Shown: one piece after another, positions 1 through 12,240 of the stretch
How the letters are laid out: each line of letters starts with the position of its first letter
Numbering within the stretch: position 1 is the stretch's first letter
Origin: Montifringilla adamsi
Lineage: Eukaryota; Chordata; Aves; Passeriformes; Passeridae
Direction of reading: 5' to 3'
Assembly: GCA_017590115.1 (NCBI GenBank)
Contig: JAGGNK010006892.1
Coordinates: 15,105,736-15,169,735 of the forward strand
DNA length: 64,000 nucleotides
The notes under the pieces: model-generated
Seen by the model: the letters and a program-made list of their open reading frames with translations, nothing else
The model's database searches: none
What the model was told of the DNA's origin: nothing
Made by a program: the position numbers and the translations under genes

Positions 1-669
1 AAACATTTCCAAACCTGTGGCAAACTGTGTATGTGCATCATTATCCTGACATGGCACTGCAGAAGCACTAGACAGGCAGCCTCATATTCTAACTGCAGGT
101 CTCTGAAATTCAGAAAAGTGCTAGCAGAATGAACAACTTATTGTTCCTAATACACAACATGAAGAATCTGGGTGCTCCCCAATATACTTAAAACTAGTCT
201 TAGCAGACAAAAAAATCATAATTCATATATAAAAACCATGTGCCCTCCTCACTACAAGCTGCAATAAGTCTGAAAACTATGATCATTCAAGTTGCAAACC
301 TTTAAGAGGGGTGGAAAGGGAAACAGCTTAATCTGCCTGCCTTCAAATTTAAAAACCTAAATCACAAATTTATCTCATTTGTCATTCCCTTTAATTCTTT
401 TTATGAAGTCTATAGAATTTATGTATATTTTGTATTCCAACAGACTTTCTGAAAAAATAATTTATTCCAGATCCTTACCACTTTTTTAAATACAGTTCTA
501 TTTCCTCATTTCAAAGATTACTCCCAATTTTCAATCTTGGACAAAGTGAAGGATATATATATATATGTTTTCCTAGATCATCTTTCCTAATCTTTACATA
601 ACACATAAAATATTTATCTCTGTTAGTACTTTTTCACTCTTTCCCAGACATTATATTTCTTGTGTGGCA

Positions 670-1040
670 CGTTGACCAATACTCTATACAGTATTCCATA
701 TGGAGCCTAACACTCCTGTAACTGTATCGCCTCTTATTTTGTATTTTATCCCTCTGATACAACCTAGCAACTTTCTTTCTTGCAGCTGTGCATAAGCCCC
801 ATGGTTTCAATGATTTTTCCACAATAACCTTCAAATCCTTTTCCTAGTCAGTGTGCTGAATGATTGTTCCATTGCAGCACACACTGTGTTTCCTTTGGTT
901 TCTTGCTCCCAGACTAATTATTTTACATTTTTCCACAGTGAACCACGTTTGCCAGCTGCTGGCCCAGTCACCTAAACAGTTCTAAATCCTTTTATATCTG
1001 ATTGTGTCGTTCCTAATTCACTGCTCTGAATTTTACTACA
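670..1040 (-). mobile_element. Old CR1 LINE fragment, antisense
   Basis: Order of phrases follows reversed CR1: CCAATACTCTATACAGTATT, CTTTCTTTCTTGCAGCTGTG, CCTTCAAATCCTTTTCCTAG, TTTTACATTTTTCCACAGTG, TTGCCAGCTGCTGGCCCAGT. High divergence; borders approximate. Confidence 0.72.
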
Positions 1041-1322
1041 AAAAGAGTGGTGGGGAGGATAAATCTCTGCACACAAATATACATTAGTTATATGGGGGCC
1101 ATATGCATGTGATCAGTATAATTAATCATATGGTTTTGCAATCTATCAAGCAGCTTTGCCCACCTCCCTTGCATTTTTCCAATAATCCATCTCTGCTGGG
1201 ACTACTTCGATCACTCCACACTTCTGAGCAGCTTCATACAGCTGCCATAAAAAAAAAAACCCTGCCACAAAACCCCCTTTTACTTTCCCAAATGTAATCC
1301 TGCCACTTCAAATCACACTTAC

Positions 1323-1460
1323 CTGAAGTGTGGTAAGTTCAATATTCAACCTTGAATAGTCAGCAATATTCTGTCTAGGATCTGGGACAGGTTGATGGCT
1401 TCTTTCTGTGAGCCCTTGAAGATGGAGTTGGGAACCAGGTTCACCAAATATGCACAAACT
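1323..1460 (-). other. Possible further minus-strand exon with perfect donor
   Basis: An open 46-codon frame ends precisely at TTCAG|GTAAGT, a perfect donor, on the minus strand. It reads EPGSQLHLQGLTERSHQPVP then DPRQNIADYSRLNIELTTLQ. The acceptor side is weak (GGATAGGTAG, no clear pyrimidine tract). It lies left of the predicted stop of the long gene, so it would belong either to a longer isoform or to a separate transcript running off the window. Phase does not join directly to exon 19. Other frames contain longer ORFs in the same stretch. Confidence 0.3.
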
Positions 1461-2168
1461 CTACCTATCCAAGCCTGCAGCCAAGAGATGTTTCCAGATT
1501 CCATTTGCAAGAAAACTACCAGAACTTCAAATAATAGCACTGTGTTTTGCAAGACAATTTTTAGTAATTTTTCAAATATTTTAATTTTCCTTTCTAATTA
1601 CTGATGCAATATTAAAGGAGTGTCTGCTCATCTCATGCCAACAGCAAATCAAGGACATAGACCACTCAGTGTGCATATGAGGGGAGGGTAGATAAATCAT
1701 GTAAGTTGCTACCACTCATACAGCCTGGTCTTTATGTACAGAAGTTGCTTCTTTTTTAAAGGAAGTCCTAAACTGCCACTTCCTTATGAATTTATAAACT
1801 CTGAAAGTGTGACGCAGAGTTTTTCACTGCAAGAAGTATTTCCATTTCCAAGCTTGGGGAGTTACAACTTATTGTTTAAATGATACCCTACCACCTTCCA
1901 TCTCAATGGGCAAGTTACTGAACTCATCTAGTAGCTGAAAGCCTCCAGCATCACTATATAATCATGCCTTTCTTTCATTGCAAAAGAACAAAGTTGAAGC
2001 ATTTGCTCCTCTCCAGGCTATCAAGTCAGAAAACATTCTAGCACTGGCTAACAGTGCTATGGCACTGGCTGCTCTCTGTGCTGTCAACTCAGAGAATGCT
2101 TTAACAGAACTTGCAGGTTTCCGTGATGTCTTCAATCCCATCCTTATTCTCTGCCTTTAATTCTTTTT

Positions 2169-2391
2169 TCATAAAACAGTATCACTGTTGAGACTATCAA
2201 AGACATGTTTTACAGAACCATAAATTGTATGTTTGCGATGCCATTCCTGTGGCATTACAAGAAAATTACTTGTCAAATTTAAAACCTGACGTGTATTAAT
2301 TTCCTGACAAAAATAGTGTGGGACATGAATTAGCTTTGAAGACTGCATGCAGTGGAGATCAACATTTGGCAACACAATAGTTCTATCTACA
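2169..2391 (-). CDS. Candidate exon 20: C-terminal coding exon with stop
   Basis: Minus-strand acceptor TTATTCTGCAGCATTTCTGTAG, then 73 codons and a TGA stop at 2169-2171. Starts VDRTIVLPNVDLHCMQSSKL, ends FDSLNSDTVL. Enters after one base, matching exon 19. An alternative acceptor 10 nt upstream (CTGCAG) would give a stop after a few codons. If correct this is a soluble tail after the membrane hairpin. An ATTAAA on the minus strand lies about 10 nt after the stop and another AATAAA near 460-466. Confidence 0.42.
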
Positions 2392-3414
2392 CTACAGAAA
2401 TGCTGCAGAATAATTATCAACTCCCAAATTAAATGTGCTCTGCTTTTTATTTATAATGACTTGAAATGGCAGGCTGTGCTTAAACAGACCAAAATAAAAC
2501 TACTTCCAAGGTTTTAGTTTAATTATTACGTCTAGCTCCTGCCAGAAATCCATTAAGGCTACAGAATCCAATTCTTGTCAGTTGTCTGATATTTGATTAA
2601 GCAGTTTTCTGCCACATTTTCATTAATTTCAGGTAGATTTTAGTAAGTTGTTTTTTCAGTTTTTATTTTTTAACACAGGAAAACATGAACCCACACTTCA
2701 ATGTATTATTAGAAACCACTAAGTATAAGTTATCTTCAAGCAGAAGAAGTTCAACCAATGAACAGAGCTGTTCATTGACTCGTTGACTTCCCCTTTACAC
2801 TCTCTGTTACACAGACTGCAAAGACCATTTCCTGTGGTAAGGACACTGAAGTGTGTCATTTGTGCCACTTTTTAAAGTACTTAGGATATTAAATAAAGTT
2901 CAAGAATTTCCCAAAAGGAGCTGAAAGCCATACTGAGGCAAAAGTCACACTAGTGAAAAATAAATAAAAATTCATTTCTCATAAGATGAAGTATAAGGAA
3001 AAGATATAGAATCAGTAACTTCTGGCCACTGCAGCAAACAAGAAGAAATGAGTTTATCTGAAATTAGCTTAAATTTCTCTTTGCATGTCAAACAACAGTT
3101 AAGCAAGATCACCTCAGATGACAGACAGGTCATTAGCTCAAAGCCCATGGATTATTATTCACCACTCACTGTCTATGTGCTTGTGACAAATTCCCAGGTC
3201 CGGAATAAAAAGTAAGATCTCAGTTACCCCTGACTCCTCCTGGCTGCAATAGAGAATGATGGGTGTCTCACTCCTCATAGTATTTGGACACCTGAAATTT
3301 TACTTATCCTCTGAGAAATCACTGTCTGCCTTAACTCCTTCCTAACCAAGTGTTGTAAGACATGAGGCACAGCACGGCAGTTGGCAATAATAGTAATAAT
3401 TAGCTATGGCTCAC

Positions 3415-3561
3415 ATTAATAACTCCATCTGCCTGGGAAAGACAGGCAATTTGCTGATGAAAATGAAAATACCAAGCACTATCACTTTCTTTCCATAACC
3501 CAGGAAAAAAGAATATACAACAGCTAATACCCAAACCACTGCAACCACAGCAGTTGTAGCT
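3415..3561 (-). CDS. Candidate exon 19 (147 nt): transmembrane exon
   Basis: Minus-strand acceptor CCCATTTTCTTCTGTCTGCAG is strong; donor TTAAT|GTGAGC is good. The frame entered after two bases encodes TTAVVAVVWVLAVVYSFFLG, then GYGKK, then VIVLGIFIFI. These are two hydrophobic stretches separated by a basic turn, predicted as a membrane hairpin or a membrane helix plus re-entrant segment. A second frame is also open (giving a Cys-rich peptide). I favour the hydrophobic one because it fits phase and starts exactly at the splice site. Confidence 0.5.
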
Positions 3562-6500
3562 CTGCAGACAGAAGAAAATGGGAATGCCTATTCCAACTTG
3601 CTCCTGCATTAAAAACTGATTTTGTTACTCTGTATGGAAGGGTGAGAACACATCCTAGACGCAAGCACTACTCATTTTTAGGTATGTTTGGTCAAAACCC
3701 AAAGGAAATGTATCAAGAACTAATACTGTCCTCTACCTTTCTAATCCCAAAGTTATAAAAAACGTGAGAAAATCCTGCATTGACTCCAACTTTCACTATC
3801 CAGAGAAAAAGATTTTTGATGTTTCTGAATTTTTATTTTTATTTATTTTTAAGGACAGATACATGCTATATTTTCTAAAAGTCTAAATACATAAAACCCA
3901 TATGTCGACCACTATGGTTATTTTGGTTAAAATTAAATAGTAGGTCATTCTTTCTTTTGTAAATCAGATGCTTGATCATAAATATAACCTGTGCCTCTGA
4001 CTAGAAGTCTGCCTTCATTTTCATTATTTGACACAAGTATTCTGAAACTCAGCGTAAATACAACTCTATAATGGCAATCAGCTGTTTCTCCAAGCAATGT
4101 GCTGGATGTCTCAATGTTCCATTTTTGACTGCATTGCTAGAAGAGTGAACGTGACCCATCACAGCACTGCAAAAACACACCTCAACAGAGCACACAGATG
4201 ATGATTGTCCTTCCAAACACAGAGATATCAGTGGACTAACACAGCTGCAGCCTGCTATTGCTCAGAAAAGCACTGCACCCTGCTGAGCAACCCCAGGGAT
4301 GTGGATAAGGAAAGGAAGAGAGACACACTGACAGACGTGTGGTGCCACCGCCCTCTGTCCCATAGGAGATACCCCTTTCTTAGCTGCAGGAGAATCCATG
4401 CACACTGCAAGACACTGGGTTGCACCAACCCACAGTCATTTTGTAGCTAGGAGCAAAGGAGCTGTACAGACTTCAAGCTCCATATATGACTGACTTAAGG
4501 GATTTTTTTTGGCTATTGGGCAAGACTACTCCAATGGTACCTGCAAATGCAGTGACAATATTTTGCTATTATACCTATGTCATTATCAAAAAAGATGCAC
4601 TTACAGGTTATTTGGTAAAGGAATTTGGAAGAGTTTTAAACAGGATGCTGCCGAAAGCAAGAAAACTGGCTTTGAAACATCTCCCTTGCCAGAACACCAA
4701 GGCAGCTTCTACCAAGCCCCTAAAAGTACACCAAACTTCATCAGAGCATTGAAGCACATATTAGGATGTACCATAATCATTACAGTGAATAGCATATTTT
4801 ACTTTTTAGCTTGCCTTAGACAATGACGATGCATTTTAAAATTTCAGAATCTGACAAAAAGCATACCTTCCTCCACGGTCCCAAGAGACAAAGCTAAGAT
4901 TGACATGCTTATTGTCTTTAAATTTCTTTCTGTAGCCAGAAATTGGTGAAAAACTGAACAGGAACTCCTTCTGCATCTAGCATAATACATTGCAAGCACA
5001 TCTCTGTCTTAAAAACTTCCACACAGTACAGAAAACTTCACACAGAAGCAAATGAGAACAGTTATAGTAGATCGTGGAGGTGGTGGGGGAAGCGGGAGAG
5101 AGGAGATATCTCCATATATCTTCATTCCACCTTCTGAAGCATTTTTAGCAAAAAGAGAAAAAGAAGAAAAATTAAACAGTGGATAGTAATAGAAAAATTA
5201 GAAACATTAACTAATAGGATTGGAAAGGACCTCTAAGACCTTTGCTTATCTTTTTCATGAGCTACTAGGTGCATCTGAAGAAAACACGGACAATGGGGTG
5301 AGTTTACATGTGTTCAAAGCACAATTATCTTGTCTGATCAAGCCTAGGGCTCCTGGGGACTTCATAACGAAAAATCATCTGAGTCATTATTGGACTTGCA
5401 CTCTCCCCAATTCCTTTGATCAGCAAGCACATACTTATCACCCACACTTACATGCTCAGCATTCAGCACTTCATTTAAACCACTAAGAGACCAACCATTC
5501 TTGGAGGTATATGCTTTCAGAAAATCTAGAAAAATGAAAGATAAGCACAGCACTGCTTATGTTTATATTTGGATACTTTCTTCACAGCCATAGAAGACTC
5601 AAATGAATTGCACAGAGTTTCTGCATTACCTGTGGAAAAAATACTGACTCTTCAGCTGAAAAGATAGATATGGTGTTATACCACAACTTTTGCAATAAAT
5701 TACTACAAAAAAATGCAATAAACATTTTACTATTTGAACACATTAACAAGCCATGACACGGTAGCTTTCAAACTCCATTTAAAAGAACCTTATCTGGAGG
5801 AGTAAACAATACTTTACAAACTCTAACAATACTGGAACTTGAAAATAAATCCCAGATAACCTTCACAAGAGGTGATGTAAGAAGCGACTAGGGCAAAGGA
5901 AACCTGCTGAAGAGGAAAGAAAGATCAGCTACCAGAAGTGGTATCAGGACATTTTCAGAAAGAGATGTGCTACAAGCCTCTTGGCCTCAACACACAGCTT
6001 ACAGCAATGCTAGGGAGTGAGATGTTTCAACACAAAATGATAAGCTGTATATTCTCCATTTGTTGGCATCAAGGTAGAACATTTAAATGCTGAATTAATT
6101 TAATTAACATAATACTGACGGGCCCAACCAGACACATGTGGACCATATGAAGTGTGTAGCCAAAGCTTTTTTCACACTGGCAGCTACAAGCCACCAACAA
6201 GTCAGGGTAAGTACAGGTGTGTGAGCTTGTAGTTCTGAATTTGAAGCATAGGATGCTGATGGGATGGAGCAACAAGCCCCTCCTGCAGATGTCCACAGAG
6301 CAGTGCAAAGACAGAGACGACTCCTAAATCCATTAGTACCTGTGTTTTCATTGACATGAATTTTGGGAACCTTTCATGTAGTCAAGTATGTATCTTATAG
6401 GATGCTAGCAGGTCACTACTAGAATATTTTAATGCAGCAAAAAGGAAAGCAAACATTTCTCATACACTGCAACAAAGAATTTCAATCTGTGATAGGAAAA

Positions 6501-8576
6501 GTAACAGCAGACTTCTTTGTGGGAGATACAACCCCAGGAATAAGTGCTGAGAATGTGAAAACCAATTTTGCTGAGTTTTACCACATGTAGTTTGAGAACA
6601 GACATAAAATATGTCAGACACTGGACAGATTCTGCTACCAGTTATAATCCCAGTTATATATTACATTTATCAAAGAACAGTTACTTTATTAAATTGTTAT
6701 GCAACCAAAGAAAACCCCATGAATTTTATGCTAGCAAAGAGTTAAGTCTTCAAATACAAACTGTCAATGGAGTAACAATGCAGGCAGTCCCAAATAAGCA
6801 AGCACAATCTGGAAGTAAATTTGAAGCTAATCCCTTCCCTGAGCATCTGTTAGCTAGAAGAGCTGAGATCCTGCCTCAAAAGGTGGCCCACTCTGGAATG
6901 CCAAGATCAAAGTTCCTTTTGTCCTGATTACACCTGATGGCTATCATGATGCTATACTGTGTGCAAGCAAAACTTCAAAGCAGTCTTACGGGCTTTTACT
7001 ATTCCCCCCCACCCCGCCAAATAAATTTAACAAAATTCATTGTGTTAGCTAGTTTTGATTACCTGTGGACTTCTCTGAGAATACAAATGAAACAGCTTCA
7101 CGTTACACATTATCTGCACAAACCTTTACAATGCCTGGACTGCACTATACTGATTTTTTTCTCTATCCATCTCCCTGCTTAGGAACTATCCTGTCATCTG
7201 ACTTCTTGAAGTAGGGTTTCCCTGTGATGTTTTCTAAAGCTTTACCATAACTTTCCTGTTAGAGAAAACCTTATCTGTATAGTATTTTGAAGTATCAGAA
7301 TCCAACACCAGTTGCCATTTTTTTAAAACAGAGCACAAACAGCCAAAGTGCCTCATTTTTCCTTTTTAGTTGCAAACATTCAAGCTAAGAGAAAGTCAAT
7401 AGTTATGTTCTGGATTGGCCAAGTGAACAAGCTGAAGTGTAAAGAACCGACCTTCTACTTACTAGTTGATTTTAATTTTTTAACATGAAAACAAGAATGC
7501 ACTCTAGTTCATCACAATAATCTTACAGGTATGCTCAAAACTGTGTTCAAACTGGAACAGGTGTTTTATTTACAAGTAGAAAATAGCTAGAGAGTGAAGA
7601 AAATTTGGGAGAGAGGAGATGAAGTCCTGGAAAAATAGCAGGATGAAAATAAAAAAGTGCATGCTAAACACAAGAGCATAGAAAACTACTTAATCAGCAC
7701 TAGAAAAGCACATTGCATGGATTTTACAAATATAACTAGATGAACTGATGACATCAAACTGAAATTATATTCTGTATATCAATTTACTCATCTTCCATTT
7801 ATCACAAAATCACTCGAAAATCTTTTTTGAACATAGAAATATTGTTTCTGTTGCTAAAAAGATTCAAGATTTGTGGCTTCCTTGTGAAGCATTACTCCAT
7901 TCAACTTCAAGGGAAAGCTCAAGCTGAACCCAGGCAAGGTCGCCCAGTGCTGTTTGTTCCTGAATGGTCTGAAATTTCCAGTAGTTCCAAGTGGCAAATA
8001 ATTTACATTAACTATGGAAAAGGTGCTGTATCCTTTTTTTTGACCTGCTATAAAAACAGGAATGTACTGTCTTTGGATACTAAAACCAGTCCCCTTTACT
8101 CAAGAGAAAAGAAAACAACGTTATAAACTTCTACTATATTGAATATATAATATTTTATATGTCTTCTATGTTAAATATAATGAAAAATGAAAATCAATTT
8201 TTTTCCCAGATTAATTGAGTTTCCATTACTAGCAGTTACATTATAAAAAAAGCCAGCATGTTTTACCAGCTTCTAAGGACCCAGTCAGCAATCATGAATT
8301 ACTATCCAAATGGCTGTATAGTTTGGCTAATTAAAATTTGAGTGATTTAAGAGAACCCTTATCAAACCAGCATAATATTCTGCCTGAAGAATATAGGAAG
8401 CTACACATGAGCTATTTTTCAAACCCACTACAAAAGGAAAACTGGTAGGCAGATGAAGACCTAGCTTGAAAAATTAGAAAAAAAAATTTACAAGTCAGAC
8501 CTAGGTGCCTGATAGACACCACCGTGCTCCAAGCAATTAATATCCTTTCCTCTCTTCCTGGCAAATAATTTTCTAC

Positions 8577-8605
8577 CTGGGAATTGTTAGCACTGTTTTC
8601 ACACG
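8577..8605 (-). CDS. Candidate exon 18 (29 nt micro-exon)
   Basis: Minus-strand acceptor TTCTTTTAAGTAATCATAG and donor CCCAG|GTAGAA enclose 29 nt reading RVKTVLTIP, ending two bases into a codon. It supplies the phase change needed between exons 17 and 19 and places basic residues just before the membrane segment. Supported mainly by that logic. Confidence 0.3.
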
Positions 8606-9418
8606 CTATGATTACTTAAAAGAATAATGTGAGCATTATGCTGTAGCAGGATAAAAACCTAACCAAACTACAAAATCTGGCAATTAATCAACTGCATATA
8701 TGGTATATTCTTTGGAAAAGCAGAGAAAAATATTTTGCTGGCTATCAACAGTAAAGTGAATTTTCACACTGATGAATCACTCTGAAATATTGAAAGCTGG
8801 CTTTCTGAATGTCTGATAGGAGGTATTTAATTTAAATATTAGGTGTAAACTTGGCACTGCATTAACTTGAAAAAGAGAATATGTCAATGTTAATGATATG
8901 GTACACTTCAAGAAATTTAAAACCTCTTAGAATTGGGACAAAATACACCTCACCACAGCAGAAGCTATTTTGTAGTTTGACATTTCAGAACAGCAGCCTG
9001 TAAAAAGTGGATGAAAACTTTCTACAAACATAGCATGTAATTTAAAATGAATCAAAATGGGACAGCAGTTATAAAGTCTACATCCAGAAGTAGATTTGTG
9101 ATTTAGCTCATCTTAGCAGGAGTCATCAAAAGACCAGAAGCCAATTGTGCAAGCCCACACAACTTGTTCTCAAAAGACAAATTTCAGGCAAAAGCCAGAG
9201 ATCTGTCTTTATAACTCACTCAAATTGCTAATGGGATATTACAGCTTTCCTTATTTTCAGCAACCTAAACCAACACAGTTACTTGAGTTACATGGCAAGT
9301 TAAAAACATAAAGATCCCTTAGCTGACAGTAATTTTTAATACATCAAAGCACATTTTTAACCATAGTCACTTTATTTCTGCACAGAGGGAATGAAGCTGC
9401 AGGTGACAGATCACCTAC

Positions 9419-9529
9419 CTCCCTTTCCTCAAAGCACTGTTCTTCAGTACAGACATCAAATGGAGAACAAACTGAAACCACAACATTTGTTTTTGGGACT
9501 ATGAAGGTCTGCAAGACTTCTTTCTCTGG
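9419..9529 (-). CDS. Candidate exon 17 (111 nt)
   Basis: Phase 0 to phase 0, 37 codons, acceptor CAGTTCTCCTTGTTTTAG and donor GGGAG|GTAGGT on the minus strand. Begins PEKEVLQTFIVPKTNVVVSV and continues with a short Cys-containing acidic segment (CTEEQCFEERE). Charged/beta-like composition on the N-terminal side of the predicted membrane region. One of the better exons by both splice sites and open frame. Confidence 0.5.
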
Positions 9530-10992
9530 CTAAAACAAGGAGAACTGATTTTAATCTACAACATAAAATATCTAAAATATATGGTAAAAAAGCCTTTTAC
9601 TTATACTAACATTTATGTCTGTATCATGTTTTATTTTAAAATAAAATTGTGTCAGTGAAGTCCTTTGATCCTTCTGTAATTGAGAGTTAAAACTTTTGGG
9701 CTGGTGCCTTGCATACATTTCAAGCATGTTATGACTACCATGCTATTTAACTACACAGGGATTATAAGGGAATTATTAGAGGAAGTTTGATCTTTAAAGA
9801 AAAAGCAAATACTCCATCACCTTTATAGAAATTATTTTCAAGTTTCATGTGGATTTCTTTTCTTTAGACAATTTTCAATGTACTGATCATGTGAGATTCA
9901 CAGCAATGATCTGGCAGAACTAACTTATATTAAAGTAAGTTAAGACTGAGGTTCAGTGAAAATTGCATTGTAGACTTTTGTCTAAAACTAAACTAAAAAT
10001 TATGATGCATGACTAAAGGGAGTACCAACATACATATGAAATATTTTACATTTCGCCTTACAGTTACAATTCCACTAGAAAACAGTAGTCTTTTTTGTTT
10101 ATGGTGGAAGAGCAAATGCAACATACTATTTAAAGTACTATTTATTGTGATTTTACAGTATGTGGATGCTTCAGTTTCTGCTAGCAGGTTGCAAAAATTA
10201 ATGGAAGGAACATGAATTCTATTTACTTATTTCATCTTCAAGATAATGTTTGGCTAATTGTCATCTGTAACCAAAAAGAGTAGACAACAATTAAAAAAAG
10301 AGGAGAAGTGCATTTAAATTTGCCAATAACAAAGCTCTTCAAAAACAACTTCTTGTATACTACAATCCAATTTATGAGGAATTGGTTTATCATAATTTTT
10401 TTTGCAACCACTGGTCACTTAGTCCCTCTATTGCACTAACATAGTGTAAGAATGATGGGATTATGTAAAAGGAACCCTTGGCCTCAGCTAGAGATTAAGT
10501 AGTCAAGTCACACTCTTTCTATCCTGCCACCTTGAAAAATATTTCAAAGCCATTATAAATCCATGCTAGGGTTTTAAATACAGAGAGCTTTCAAAAGCCA
10601 TCTGCAAAAGAAACCATGCTAGAAATAAGACAGCTAATTTAAAAAAAAAACCCTGTGATTAATAATCTTTAGACACTCACAAAAAGCTTCAGAAAAACTC
10701 AACTCTATCAGCTATTAACAAAATGATTTTAACAAAAAAAATCAATACTTAATCTAAACCCATAAGCAGAAATCCAATCTGACAGATGAAAAAAGTAAAG
10801 TACCAGTTAACAGTGTTCACAAAACCACAAAACCACCAGTAAATAGTTATAGGCAGATGAAAATACAGCGCTTTCACAAACTAACATGCTTCAGCAAAAG
10901 ATAGTTTAGGGAGGCAAACTTTTCTTTGTATTGGAGAGGTTCAAACATTACAGTGAATATTTCAGGATGTGTTAAGAGTTGTTCACAAGCAC

Positions 10993-11050
10993 CCTGCCAA
11001 TACACAACCAAGTGGTTGTAACCATCTCCTTCACAAATCCCTGAAGAGCA
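10993..11050 (-). CDS. Candidate exon 16 (58 nt)
   Basis: Minus-strand acceptor CAGTATATTTACAG opens a frame reading ALQGFVKEMVTTTWLCIGR up to donor AGG|GTGCTT. A slightly longer form using CTT|GTGAAC is possible. A second frame over the same DNA is open for longer (to 10874), so the reading is uncertain. Confidence 0.3.
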
Positions 11051-12159
11051 CTGTAAATATACTGATCTGAAAGTCCATGTAACACTGCCTGTCTTAGCTA
11101 CCTTACTCAATTAGTTGATAGTACAAGTATTGCTAACAGCGACATCATTAAATAATTTTGTATATGAAAAAACAAAGTTCAGTGAAGAACATGCCTTTCA
11201 GAAATATTTTTGTGTCCTTGCTGTTCCCCTTGCTGCTTCTTGGACTGCTGCTGTGCACACAGACAGACATATGGCTGTTTCAGAAACATCAGTGATAAAG
11301 AGGCAGTTTCAAACTGAAACTGTCAAAACACAGCGTGTCTGCTTGGTCCAGCAAATACATTTACTTGTAAAATGCAGTATGCTGCAAATAAACATGACTT
11401 CTACTCCTGCCTCTGAGGGGAGTGTCTCTTCTGGGAGACCAAAAGTCATCTGCAGTCACTTTAGTTTTGACAAGTGAAGGCTACTCCACAAAAGGGTGTC
11501 CAAAATAGGTCTTTTGCCATGGACATAATACGCAATGGCTCACCACTGCCACAGGGTGTCACAAGTTTAATAAAGTTTAACAGAATTCAAAACGTTGCAA
11601 GAGAGGATGCAGGGAGAGTCCAATTACAGCTTAACAGAGGCTATTACTTTGGTTAACAGCATCAGCAGCTGGGAAATTTGTTATAAATTTTAATGATCAA
11701 CAGCAGCTACAAGCAGGTCTGGGGGCAGTGAAACGACTACACTTCACAATAGCTATCCACTTGAACCAGTTATTTCTAAATAAAATATCCTAAATGTCTT
11801 GCTCCTAACTCAACTTCTGTGTCTATTTAGTCTGGAAATTGTTACCATTAAAAATAGCAGGAAATCCTTCTTCAGAATAACCACAATTTTTTACTTTCAG
11901 GGTCAAAAGTAAATGAATAACTCATGTATTCATCAAATTATTAATACTTTTGACAGCTATGTTACTTCTGCAAAGCTATCATCATTGCTTTTGATACTGC
12001 TCCTTTCTTGGAACAGATACATTTCATTTGGTAACATGGACGCAAGAAAATATCAGGGGGAGGATGGTGGGAGGACAAGGAGGAGATGAAATGTGCTCAA
12101 ATGAGAGAATCTTAACTTGTAAGAAAACACCCCACATACCCATTTGGGGATTTTCATAT

Positions 12160-12240
12160 ATATGTGTGTACATAAACACACACACACTCTACTCTGTGTA
12201 TACTGCATTTTACGTCTGTACATACATACAAACACACAGA
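12160..12240. repeat. TG/CA and TA-rich microsatellite region
   Basis: ATATATATGTGTGTACATAA, ACACACACACA and CATACATACAAACACACAG in 80 bases, with TG and CA arms that could pair. Confidence 0.75.

Larger units (their letters stand above)
1..2168. other. 3' flank / 3' UTR of the predicted gene; no firm gene
   Basis: Contains an old antisense CR1 (0.67-1.04 kb), a possible exon (1.32-1.46 kb) and AT-rich sequence. At 1.98-2.16 kb both strands are open for about 50 codons (plus-strand peptide Ala/Asn/Leu-rich); no family match. Minus-strand poly-A signals (ATTAAA near 2155-2160, AATAAA near 460-466) exist but their use is unknown. Confidence 0.5.
2392..9418 (-). other. Introns between candidate exons 20 and 17
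   Basis: AT-rich sequence. Apart from candidate exons at 3.4-3.56 and 8.58-8.6 kb I see no repeat or gene I can name. Plus-strand ORFs at 4.2-4.8 kb and 6.57-6.93 kb have no splice or start context and look like chance. A CR1-like scrap (GGAAAGGACCTCTAAGACC) at 5.22 kb is too short to call. Confidence 0.5.

Noticed and set aside
4205..4826. Overlapping plus-strand ORFs of 81-105 codons
   Set aside because: Two frames over the same DNA, no splice signals, no recognisable domain; taken as chance.
8956..9003. Short minus-strand segment with acceptor TTTTTACAG and donor GTG|GTGAGG
   Set aside because: Has a stop in the phase required by exon 17.
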